From the NCBI RefSeq assembly GCF_000424145.1, contig NZ_AUJI01000022.1, positions 1-64,000 on the forward strand: DNA of 64,000 nucleotides, in the 5' to 3' direction. Shown one piece after another: positions 1 through 7,866 of the stretch. Each line of letters opens with the position of its first letter. The first letter of the stretch is position 1. This stretch comes from Butyrivibrio sp. AC2005 (lineage in GTDB: Bacteria; Bacillota; Clostridia; Lachnospirales; Lachnospiraceae). A program made the position numbers and the translations under genes. The notes under the pieces were generated by a model. It saw nothing but the letters and a program-made list of their open reading frames with translations. It was not told where the DNA came from and did not search any database.

Positions 1-2
1 AT

Positions 3-182
3 CAAAAAGGCATTGACTGCAGCATAGATCAGTGCCTTGAGTCTATGAATGCGATCAACAGGGTCACCACCTTCTATGGTGATATAGCAAAGCCCAAGAA
101 GATAGAGGCGTTCATCGAAGGTGATGAACTGGCATCACGGATCGAAGAGGTCTACGGACTTCAGCAAAAATACTATAGTTAG
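3..182 (+). CDS. C-terminal fragment of an unrecognised protein
   Basis: An open frame enters from the left edge and stops at TAG 180-182, leaving 59 residues. The tail is soluble and charged, with a pair of cysteines near its beginning (GIDCSIDQC) and a lysine-rich stretch in the middle. I do not recognise the family. A strong hairpin follows 17 bases after the stop, which suits a transcription unit ending here. Whether this is a real gene end or a remnant cannot be decided without the upstream sequence. Confidence 0.4.
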   Translation, partial: QKGIDCSIDQCLESMNAINRVTTFYGDIAKPKKIEAFIEGDELASRIEEVYGLQQKYYS

Positions 183-198
183 GTATACGGCTTGACTT

Positions 199-238
199 GC
201 CTGAAACGCAGATGATTACTGCGTTTCGAGGCATTAGC
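199..238 (+). terminator. Hairpin, probable terminator
   Basis: The arms at 199-211 and 219-232 pair over about 13 bases (GAAACGCAG against CTGCGTTTC, plus a GCCT/AGGC base). A short T-rich run follows after several bases. It lies just after the fragment ending at 182. The T-run is displaced, so termination is likely rather than certain. Confidence 0.5.
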
Positions 239-315
239 CTTTTATAACTTGTAAACTTACGCTAGAGGTCATCAATCTGCAGCTGGCACGAAGCAAAGCG
301 GCTAAACGAAAAGTT

Positions 316-534
316 TTGCACTGGTTGTTTATAACATTGTGTGCACTAATTGTGATAATCGCCGCAGTTCTGATTTCACAAAACAGTCCCTATTTGAGCT
401 GGGATTTCAATGATCCGGAAACTGCAGTAGTAGGAACATTCTTTCATGCGTTTGAGTGGTTCTTTTTCAGATTAGCACCTGTTGCTTTAATCGGAACTAT
501 TGTTGGGATAGTGTTAACAAGACAAAGGAAGTAA
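316..534 (+). CDS. Small two-helix membrane protein
   Basis: A 72-residue protein with a hydrophobic helix at about residues 3-20 and a second at about 46-66, ending in a basic tail (TRQRK). A short polar loop between them contains NSPYLSWDFNDPE. The start is uncertain. TTG 316 is the first usual start codon with an acceptable position, but the frame stays open upstream to 238 and encodes a basic stretch that could precede the first helix. No good ribosome binding site is visible, so the 5' end may have been lost by rearrangement. A strong terminator follows at 544. No family recognised. Confidence 0.45.
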   Translation: MHWLFITLCALIVIIAAVLISQNSPYLSWDFNDPETAVVGTFFHAFEWFFFRLAPVALIGTIVGIVLTRQRK

Positions 535-543
535 GCAGACCAA

Positions 544-587
544 GGCTCCTCGCTACTGATTAGGTTCAGTGGCAAGGAGCCTTTTTA
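544..587 (+). terminator. Rho-independent terminator
   Basis: The arms GGCTCCT and AGGAGCC extend to a 15-base stem with two mismatches and are followed by TTTTT. It lies directly after the small membrane protein. Confidence 0.8.
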
Positions 588-590
588 TGC

Positions 591-719
591 TTTGATTTCG
601 ATTGTGATCCCGGACTTGAATTGCACGGTGAAGTGGTTGGCGAAGACAGTGATCTTCTCGATGAGAAAGTTCTGGAGACGGTAAAAGAGTATTTTGATAA
701 ATTGCTTGAAATCATGTGA
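591..719 (+). pseudogene. Coding remnant without a start
   Basis: A frame ending at TGA 717-719 encodes about 42 residues of acidic, protein-like sequence (for example DEKVLETVKEYFDKLLEI, helix-forming). It has no start codon or ribosome binding site, and its upstream reading runs through the preceding terminator. It looks like the 3' end of a gene whose 5' part was deleted. The parent family is not identified. Confidence 0.3.
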
Positions 720-758
720 CTACGGAGAAATGGTTTTCGAGCCTGCCTGCAGGCGTAG

Positions 759-838
759 ATTGCCAATGAAACTCGGCAATCAGGGGGATTGGGGCATGTT
801 CCCCAACAAGCAAAATCGCATCAGGTGTACACCGATGC
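759..838. other. Cluster of three hairpins
   Basis: Three adjacent inverted repeats: ATTGCC 759-764 with GGCAAT 775-780; TTGGGG 789-794 with CCCCAA 801-806; and GCATC/GATGC enclosing GGTG/CACC at 818-838. There is no open reading frame of note and no T-run. It could be a structured RNA, a leader for the gene at 893, or a remnant of a mobile element end. Confidence 0.4.
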
Positions 839-892
839 ACTGCTTGCCAATTTGTGAAAGGCCAAAAATCTCATTTAAGGAAGGGGATAGCT

Positions 893-1087
893 GTGAAGAA
901 TAAAGTGATAGTAAAAGACAAAGATGAATGGAGTTCTCTTGCAAACTTTATCGGAAATATAATAGCAAAATACGCTGATGAAATTGATTTTGATTCATTA
1001 CCGGATCCTGATGTCTATCTTCAAAAAAGATATATATATGAATCTTATAAGGCGTATATGAAGTTCCGTAATAAGAAAACGAAGTAG
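893..1087 (+). CDS. Small hypothetical protein
   Basis: A 64-residue protein read from GTG 893, chosen because AAGGAAGGGG lies just upstream at about 877-886; a longer in-frame ATG at 854 lacks such a site. It is charged and without membrane segments, with an acidic middle (YADEIDFDSLPDPDVYL) and a basic C-terminus (FRNKKTK). It is followed by an XRE regulator gene in the same direction, 85 bases away. No family is recognised. It may be accessory cargo of the decayed element that includes the serine recombinase at 2546. Confidence 0.5.
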   Translation: MKNKVIVKDKDEWSSLANFIGNIIAKYADEIDFDSLPDPDVYLQKRYIYESYKAYMKFRNKKTK

Positions 1088-1172
1088 AACATTGAAGGAT
1101 ATCATGAGGTGTGGTAAAACAAATTCATTAATATGAATGTTATATAAGTGAATGGCAAGCGAGGTATCACTC

Positions 1173-1535
1173 ATGATTATCAGCGAAAGAATTATAAAGG
1201 TTTTGAAAGAACGCAATATGACTCAGGCGGAGTTTGCAAAGCAGGTAGGTATTTCGACCAGTACCATAAGTGAATGGAAAAAGAGAAAGACCAATCCTAC
1301 TGTAGAAAAGATAATGGACATCTGTAATGTTTTACAAATTACCCCGGAGCAACTTCTTACCGGTAAAGGAATTGAGGATGAAGAAGAAATTGCTGCAGCA
1401 AGTCCAGAAAGTAAATTCACTCCAGGCGATGTTCAGATGATTGAAGATTATCATAATCTTAAGGAAGAACAGCAAAAGAGGCTTATGGCATATATGGAGG
1501 CTTTGAAAAAGATAGAGAGTTTGGAAGAACTGTAA
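1173..1535 (+). CDS. XRE-family transcriptional regulator
   Basis: A 120-residue DNA-binding protein. Residues of about 5-60 form a helix-turn-helix of the Cro/C1 type (MTQAEFAKQVGISTSTISEW), followed by a linker rich in Glu/Ala and a C-terminal helical segment (KEEQQKRLMAYMEAL) seen in many Lachnospiraceae phage-like repressors. The start at ATG 1173 has GAGGT ten bases upstream; a longer ATG at 1152 has none. Regulators like this commonly sit next to integrase genes and control mobile elements; here it precedes ORF6N and recombinase genes. The target is unknown. Confidence 0.85.
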   Translation: MIISERIIKVLKERNMTQAEFAKQVGISTSTISEWKKRKTNPTVEKIMDICNVLQITPEQLLTGKGIEDEEEIAAASPESKFTPGDVQMIEDYHNLKEEQQKRLMAYMEALKKIESLEEL

Positions 1536-1600
1536 AGGTTTAAAGTCATAAATTGTGACTATAGATATGAACTACAATAGGAAGAATACGAGAGGTTTTT

Positions 1601-2525
1601 ATGGATGAAATAGTTACTATTACAGATACGGTCGGTTTGCCGAATCAGATGATTGATCTTTCGAAGATAATATAACACTATTCGAGGAAAGCAGGTAATG
1701 CTTGATAGTGATTTGGCAATATTATATGGCTACGAGGTAAAGAGACTTAACGAACAGGTAAAAAATAATATAAATCGATTTCCTGAAGATTTTATGTTCC
1801 AAATGACTAAAGAAGAAGTGAAAGATTTGCGGTCGAAATTTTCGACCGCAAATATAAATCCAAAAAGCAGATCGCTTCCACATGTTTTTACAGAGCAAGG
1901 AATATATATGTTGGCGACTGTATTAAATGGTGAAATAGCAGAGAAACAAAGCATATTTATCATGCGGGCATTTCGGGAAATGCGACATTTTATTATGAAT
2001 AATGAGAGAATGTTCGAAAGGATAAATAGCATTGAATTAAAACAGTTGGAATATCAAAAAGAGTCAGAAGAAAAGTTTAATAAAATATTCGATTACATAG
2101 CAGATCATAAAGAAGACAATCAAAAGATTTTCTTTGATGGTCAAATATATGATGCCTTCAGTCTACTCACAGATATTGTAGGGCAAGCTAAAAGAGAAAT
2201 TGTTTTGATTGATGGGTACATTGATGTAATTACATTAAATATCCTTGCTAAGAAAAATGCGGGCGTTGATGTATTTGCATATACGTTACCCAGTGCAAGA
2301 ATATCTTCGCAGGATATTAATAATTTCAATGCACAGTATCCTACATTAACAATTAAGAAGACTATAGCTTTTCATGATCGGTTTTTGATTATAGATGGCG
2401 TGGAAGGCTATCATATCGGAGCTTCTTTGAAGGATGCAGGAAAGAAGTGTTTTGGGGTGAATAAGATAGAGGGTACGGATGTTGTTAAGGATATTATGAA
2501 GAAAGCACAACAGACAGGTACGTAA
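1601..2525 (+). pseudogene. ORF6N-PLD-like protein, frameshifted near the start
   Basis: The natural start is probably ATG 1601. Its first 24 codons end at TAA 1673, while the conserved ORF6N opening (TIRGKQVMLDSDLAILYG) continues in another frame through to 2525. One extra base near 1674 accounts for the break. The ORF6N domain covers roughly the first 120 residues. A coiled segment follows, then a C-terminal domain with HDRFLIIDG and GASLKDAGKKCFG, resembling half of a phospholipase-D-type nuclease fold. Re-initiation at ATG 1698 would give 275 residues but lacks a clear ribosome binding site. ORF6N domains are common in phage and element anti-repressor-like proteins. Confidence 0.75.
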
Positions 2526-2545
2526 CATAGAAGGGATTGATTAAA

Positions 2546-3481
2546 TTGGGTAAGGATAAAACAAAAGTATATTTATATACCCGTGTTTCTACATCTATGC
2601 AGATAGATGGCTATTCTTTGGATGCACAGAAATCCAGAATGAAAGCTTTCTGCGAATTTAATGATTATGAAATCGCCGGAGAATATGAAGATGCAGGCAA
2701 GTCCGGTAAGTCCATTGAAGGGCGTGTCGCCTTCAACAACATGATGGAAGATATCAAATCTGGAAAAGATGATGTCTCTTTTGTTCTTGTATTTAAGCTT
2801 TCCAGATTTGGCAGAAATGCGGCTGATGTTCTAAATTCACTTCAGATTATGCAGGACTTTGGCGTGAATTTGATCTGTGTAGAGGATGGAATTGATTCAT
2901 CAAAAGAAGCAGGAAGGCTTATGATTTCTGTACTGTCAGCAGTTGCTGAGATTGAGCGTGAAAACATACGTGTACAGACTATGGAAGGTCGTATGCAAAA
3001 GGCTAGAGAAGGTAAGTGGAATGGTGGCTTTGCTCCTTATGGATATGCCTTGGTTGATGGAAAGCTTGAAATAAATGAAGAGGAAGCTGTAGCTATCAGA
3101 ACAATCTTTGATCAGTACGTTAATACAGATATGGGATTAAACGGAATCGCAAAATATTTGGAAAATCATGGAATACACAAAATAGCTAGACAAAATGGAA
3201 AGAATCCACTTTTTGATGCTTCACTTATCCGACGTATTATTCAGAATCCTGTATATTGCGGCAAAATTGCCTATGGCAGGAGAAGAACAGAAAAGGTTCA
3301 TGGAACAAGAAATGATTATCGTCAGGTTTATAAGGATGATTATCTGCTTGTAGATGGGCTTCATGAGGCTTTAGTATCAGAAGAAGTATGGGAACAGGCA
3401 CAAATCGAGACGGTATGTTTGTTGTCCAAACTCAAGGATGCTAAGCAACATGTAGAGATTGAAGTATCTCCGGAGAAGTGA
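2546..3481 (+). pseudogene. Truncated large serine recombinase
   Basis: The protein begins with a resolvase catalytic domain (YTRVSTSMQIDGYSLDAQ, nucleophile about Ser15; later LSRFGRN and AEIERENI). It continues into the Recombinase domain (GGFAPYGY, RRIIQNPVYCGKIAYG). Large serine integrases are usually around 500 residues, with a zinc ribbon and coiled coil after the point LVSEEVWEQAQ. Here only about 26 residues follow, ending VEIEVSPEK, which reads like the very end of such a protein. An internal deletion has probably removed the zinc ribbon and coiled coil. TTG 2546 is preferred over TTG 2537 because of its spacing from AAGGG. Probably unable to integrate. Confidence 0.8.
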
Positions 3482-3519
3482 AGTAGTAATAACGACAAAA
3501 TTTATAATGTGGGAAAAAG

Positions 3520-3555
3520 GAGGCATTTCAAGATTTTTGAGGTGCCTCTTTTTTC
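3520..3555 (+). terminator. Rho-independent terminator
   Basis: GAGGCA 3520-3525 pairs with TGCCTC 3543-3548, and a run of six or more T follows. It closes the recombinase unit. Confidence 0.75.
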
Positions 3556-3673
3556 ATTGTAATAATAGGCTTAAATGTGACTATTATGTAGGTTTTGGGC
3601 GCCTTCCGTGTTATGATTATTTGTATATTTCAGAAGAAAAAAGTTTTGAATAATTGGGAATAAAGGGGAAACA

Positions 3674-4988
3674 ATGGCATCAAGCATTATACATCTGGCT
3701 GTTACTAACGAGCTTATTAAGCACCATGCCTTCAAGGATGAGAATAGACTTAAGTTTGGGGCAATTCTTCCTGATGCGGGCAAAGGCAAAGCAGGTCATG
3801 TAAACAAGTTTATTTGGGGACGCAATAAAAAGTCTTATGATTTTGAATTCTTTAGAAATAAGTTCGGAGAGCTGATGAGGCAGGATGACTTATATCTTGG
3901 GTATTACCTTCATCTAGTTCAGGATATCTGTTACAGGCATTTTGTTTATGATAAGTATCATTGGAATCCAATGATTCCAGGTAATGTCGAGAAACTCCAC
4001 AAAGATTATTCCATTATAAATTTCTATGTTGTTGAAAAGTATAATTTGAAGAACGACATTACCGTTCCGGTAAATTTTGATAGTGAGCCCATAAATGATC
4101 TTTGCTCATTCGATGTGAAATGGCTTATGGATTCTATGTATGGCTATTTCAAAGAAGTGGATGGAGAGATTTTCTTTTTTACGAAAGAAATGGCTGATGA
4201 ATACATTTCCGAGGCAGTTGAGCTCTGCATAAGAGAATTGGATGCATTTATGAACGGTGGGAAGATGATAGAGAGCTACGACAATGCCTGGGATAATAGA
4301 ACCTATTCTCTGTTAGAGACAACGCTAAACACCAGAGATCTTGGCGGATACAGAATAGATGGAACAGAAAACTATACCAGGTATGGAAGATTTATAAGAA
4401 GTGATGTCGCTAATTATCCTTCTGAAAAAGATATAGAGTTTTTGAAAAACAATGGCATTACAACCATAATCGATACCAGATCTTTGGATGAAAAAGAGAA
4501 AAAGCCCCATGGCCTTGCAGGGGTAGAAGGCTTTGAGTATTACGATATTCCTATTCCTGAAGGCAGTGGTATCCCAGGGAGCGTAGAAGCGGTTCCGGAG
4601 AGTTATTACAAAATCGCACATTCTGAAAACATAAGTAAAGTATTTGAAACTATCGCAAATGCCGAGGGTGGAGTTATGTTCAATTGCTCAGCAGAAAAAA
4701 GACAGAACTGGCGTCAATAGTGCACTTATTTTGTGGCTTTGCGGTGTCAGAAAGAGTGATATTATATATAACTATATGAGAACCAAGGAAAACAATAAAG
4801 AGCGCTTTGAACTGATACATAAAAACTTCCCTGATCTTGATATGAATATCGTAATTTCTAATGAAAATAATATGATTTCTTTTATGGAAATGATAGAAGA
4901 GAGCCACGGGACTATAGAGGGCTATTTTTCTGCAATAGGCATTGGCAGTGATGAACAGGAAAAGATAAAAGAGAAGCTTACAAAATGA
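3674..4988 (+). pseudogene. Zn-dependent PLC-like / tyrosine phosphatase fusion, frameshifted
   Basis: The N-terminal 200 or so residues resemble the zinc-dependent phospholipase C family (ASSIIHLAVTNELIKHH, YLGYYLHLVQDICYRHF). From about residue 225 a LipA/Y_phosphatase3 domain begins (NTRDLGGYRIDG, TTIIDTRS). The first frame ends at 4720 just after NCSAE. The second frame carries KDRTGVNSALILWLCG to 4988. Removing one A from the A6 run at about 4685-4690 restores Cys-x5-Arg (CSAEKDR) and a protein of about 437 residues. The break therefore lies inside the catalytic P-loop. It may be a mutation, transcriptional slippage or a sequencing error. The ribosome binding site AAAGGGG precedes ATG 3674. 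Confidence 0.8.
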
Positions 4989-4996
4989 GGAAAATT

Positions 4997-5671
4997 ATGA
5001 CTAAAGCAGTGATATTCGACATGTTTGAGACTCTTGTTTCTATGTTTTCCGGTGATACATATTTTAGTGAGGACATGGCTCACGATATGAATCTTCAAAT
5101 CGATGAGTATAAAAAGGCGTGGCACATCACAGAGCATGACAGGAGTTGTGGTAATTGTACAATCGAGGAAGGCATAAAAAGAACTCTTGAGATGCTTGAC
5201 TGTTACAGTGAAGATGCGGTTACGTTGATAGCAGGTAAGCGCAGAAAGACCCTCGAGGGGATTTTTGAGCGAACTCCCAAGGAAACAATAGCTCTTTTAC
5301 AGACGCTTAAAGACAAGGGGCTAAAAATAGGACTTATTAGCAACTGTTATTCTGATGAAGCAAAGGCTATCAGAGAAAGTGCTATTTTCCCATATTTGGA
5401 TGTGGCAATGCTCTCCTATGAGCAGAGAATCACCAAACCGGATCCTGAGATTTATAAAAGAGCTATGGATGAACTTGGAGTTACAGCAGGTGAATGTCTG
5501 TATGTCGGTGATGGTGGTTCGAAAGAGCTATTTGCAGCAAGAGATCTTGGCATGAAAGCATTGCAGGCACAGTATTTTGCTGATCTTGCCTTTGAACCAC
5601 ATATTCCTTGCTATAAACTTGATGAATTCAATCATGCATATGCGCTTAATGATATTTTGAAATATGTTTAA
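4997..5671 (+). CDS. HAD-family hydrolase
   Basis: A 224-residue haloacid dehalogenase-like phosphatase. Motif I is FDMFETLV (nucleophile Asp near residue 9, general acid position occupied by Phe), motif II is GLISNCY, motif III includes the lysine of RITKPDPEIY, and motif IV is YVGDGGSKE. A helical cap lies between motifs I and II. ATG 4997 is chosen because GAGG precedes it; ATG 4985 would overlap the upstream stop. It is the next gene after the phosphatase fusion and four bases overlap is possible, so the two are probably cotranscribed. The substrate is a small phosphorylated metabolite, not predictable here. The replaced motif-I acid is unusual and could lower activity. Confidence 0.85.
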   Translation: MTKAVIFDMFETLVSMFSGDTYFSEDMAHDMNLQIDEYKKAWHITEHDRSCGNCTIEEGIKRTLEMLDCYSEDAVTLIAGKRRKTLEGIFERTPKETIALLQTLKDKGLKIGLISNCYSDEAKAIRESAIFPYLDVAMLSYEQRITKPDPEIYKRAMDELGVTAGECLYVGDGGSKELFAARDLGMKALQAQYFADLAFEPHIPCYKLDEFNHAYALNDILKYV

Positions 5672-5698
5672 TACATGTTCAAAAGAAAGGAGTTTCCT

Positions 5699-6409
5699 AT
5701 GGCAGACATAATTAAAATCGATGAAAAGACATACAGAATAGAAGACGGGATGGTCAGATTTTTCATTTTGATTGGGGAGAAAAAAGCGCTTCTTATAGAC
5801 TCGGGCATGAATACTCCGGATGCAAAAGAAATAGCTAAATCCCTTACAGAACTTCCTTTGGAGCTTTTAAATACTCACGCTGATAGAGATCATATATCAG
5901 GAAACAGCTCTTTTGACAAATTTTACATGAATCTTGATGAACGAGAAAATCTGAGCATGAAAGGCGCAGAGCTTGTGGACCGAATAGTGCCGGTAAAAGA
6001 AGGGGACACCATTGATCTTGGAAATCGTCTGCTTGAAATAATTGATAATCCAGGACATACTCCAGGCAGCATAGCAATACTGGATGTAAATGACAGAGTC
6101 CTGATAGGCGGAGATGCAATTCAGGATGGAAATATTTACATGTTTGGCAATCAGAGAAATATAAATGATTATGTTAAGAGTCTTAAACATATTTTGGAAT
6201 TTAAAGACCGCTTCGACATAGTGTATCCATCTCACGGAAGCTTCCCTGCAAGCCCAGACCTTATTGAACAGCTTATTAATGGAGCACAGTCGATAATTGA
6301 TGGAACTGCTAACGGCGAAGATATGGAACTTTTTGGCAATCCGATCAAGCTATATAAGTTCCCTTATGCCGGATTCTATGGAGAGAGGTTACAAAGTCAT
6401 CATACCTAA
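5699..6409 (+). CDS. Metallo-beta-lactamase-fold hydrolase
   Basis: A 236-residue MBL-fold protein read from ATG 5699 with AAAGGAG upstream. Metal ligands are visible in NTHADRDHISG (HxxxDH-like), NPGHTPGS, and GGDAIQDG, with YPSHG near the end. The order and spacing resemble glyoxalase-II/hydrolase-type proteins. The last 13 residues (YGERLQSHHT) differ from what is expected and overlap the start of the next, truncated kinase gene in another frame. A deletion has therefore fused the two genes at about 6378. The catalytic core appears complete. It follows the HAD gene by 27 bases, suggesting one operon. Confidence 0.8.
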   Translation: MADIIKIDEKTYRIEDGMVRFFILIGEKKALLIDSGMNTPDAKEIAKSLTELPLELLNTHADRDHISGNSSFDKFYMNLDERENLSMKGAELVDRIVPVKEGDTIDLGNRLLEIIDNPGHTPGSIAILDVNDRVLIGGDAIQDGNIYMFGNQRNINDYVKSLKHILEFKDRFDIVYPSHGSFPASPDLIEQLINGAQSIIDGTANGEDMELFGNPIKLYKFPYAGFYGERLQSHHT

Positions 6410-7013
6410 GGACTGCAATTCAACCAGTGATAAGCTATATATTAAAGGTGTTTCCAATGAAGTACCTGAAGCAACAATAAAGAGTAATGTAACAGCGCAT
6501 CTTTTTCTAGGAAATGGAAAAGGGCTGGCCCCGAAGATATTTTCAATGAAGTCCGGTGATTATTATAGCTTTGATCAGGAGCATTGGTTCTATCTGATGG
6601 AATATATTCAGGGAAGGCAGATGGAGGAGACAGCCGAGGACGAGTACAAAATAGGGCAGGCAACGCGAATACTGCATAATCTGAATGGCTATAGCTCAAA
6701 ATCCCCCTTGAATCAGGCGAAAGAGCGTTTTTATCACTGGTTCAGGGAGTGCGATTTTGTAAAAGAGTTTGATACTATCCTTGATGAAATTCCTGACTTT
6801 GAAAAGTTGGACCAGTGCTTTGTTCACACAGATATCGGTCCGCATAATACCATGCTCAGAGAGGCGGGACAGGTTGTGTTCATAGACCTTGATGATGCAG
6901 GTATTGGCAGCAGATATCTTGATCTTGGCTGGCCATTCATTATGCAGTTTGTGGATTATGATCATGACACAGAAGAGATGAATTACCGATTCACTTTGGC
7001 GGAGAGCTTCTGA
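6378..7013 (+). pseudogene. Aminoglycoside-phosphotransferase-like kinase, truncated
   Basis: About 211 residues of an APH/choline-kinase fold protein. The catalytic loop is present as FVHTDIGPHN (HxDxxxxN) and the metal-binding Asp in VFIDLDDAGIG. The N-terminal nucleotide-binding lobe is mostly missing, since the frame begins inside the previous gene. The C-terminal helical lobe stops early at TLAESF. Both ends look cut, so activity is doubtful. Substrates in this family range from antibiotics to sugars and thiamine; no resistance claim is made. A terminator follows directly. Confidence 0.7.
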
Positions 7014-7036
7014 TATTCTGTAAAAGTATAGTGAAA

Positions 7037-7075
7037 ATGCTCCCTAATCCAAACGGGTTAAGGAGCATTTTTTTA
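7037..7075. terminator. Bidirectional terminator
   Basis: ATGCTCC 7037-7043 pairs with GGAGCAT 7062-7068, with additional pairing inside. A T7 run follows on the plus strand and an A4 run precedes it, so it can serve both the kinase remnant and the minus-strand gene ending at 7073. Confidence 0.8.
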
Positions 7076-7828
7076 AATCGATACTACTTCCTGCTTAACT
7101 ATGGAAAGAAGAGCTTCATCCAGTTCTTCATCGGTGTCACAGCAATTTGGAAGATAAGTACAGTTCTCAATAGGGGCATTCAATAATGTTTTCGCCCAGG
7201 TGCATGCAAGGGCATAGCGTCCATACAGGTAATGCATATGGAATCCGTCGCGGCATATGGATTTTCCACCCCTGGCTACATCGAATTCAGGATGCTTTCT
7301 GATATTCTGAATGACATCTCCGCAGGGGATAAGCGGAATATTATATTTATCTGCTATCGTATGATAATTTGCTCTGGAACGTCTGTACATCTCAAGCTGA
7401 TCGCGATTGTAACGGATAAAACAACCGTGATCGCTATCAATTTCATAAGCCCAGGTCTGCTGCATACATATCTGAGCGCCAGGGACCTCTTTCTTTATAT
7501 AGTCAAACATAAGTCCTGCGAAAGGCTCATATGTATCGAGCCAGCCACTGTCGTGGCTTGATTGCTGAGTTACAATATAATCCCATGGTTTACTATGAAG
7601 AATATCCTGTATGCTTACATATCTGTCTGTAACTACGCCGTTTTCCTGATACTGATATGCATGTTCATTTTTCTCTATATTCTCCCAATGACGCTCAAGG
7701 GGGCATCCTCCTATATACAGATTTACTACATGAACAGGGATGTCCATGCTCTTGCAAACATCATAAAGATACGCTGTTGCATCACGGGAAAAACTGTTGC
7801 CAATTGCCAGAATGTAAGTAGTTTTCAT
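7073..7828 (-). CDS. DUF4886 SGNH-like protein
   Basis: A 251-residue cytoplasmic protein of the DUF4886 family, which shares the SGNH hydrolase layout. Block I is AIGNSFSRDA (nucleophile Ser near residue 12), a glycine block is LYIGGCPLE, then VTQQSSHDSGW, and block V is CRDGFHMHYLYG with the Asp/His pair. No signal peptide. It is downstream of the GH43 gene on the same strand and probably cotranscribed. Members occur in polysaccharide utilisation loci, where a role as carbohydrate esterase is plausible but unproven. Confidence 0.75.
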   Translation of the reverse strand: MKTTYILAIGNSFSRDATAYLYDVCKSMDIPVHVVNLYIGGCPLERHWENIEKNEHAYQYQENGVVTDRYVSIQDILHSKPWDYIVTQQSSHDSGWLDTYEPFAGLMFDYIKKEVPGAQICMQQTWAYEIDSDHGCFIRYNRDQLEMYRRSRANYHTIADKYNIPLIPCGDVIQNIRKHPEFDVARGGKSICRDGFHMHYLYGRYALACTWAKTLLNAPIENCTYLPNCCDTDEELDEALLSIVKQEVVSI

Positions 7829-7866
7829 ATTGTCTCTCCATCAAATTAAAGTATTATTGTCATTAT

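Noticed and set aside
4680..4700. Programmed -1 frameshift at A AAA AAG
   Set aside because: The slippery heptamer is present but in the wrong register, and joining the frames needs a +1 shift or loss of one A.
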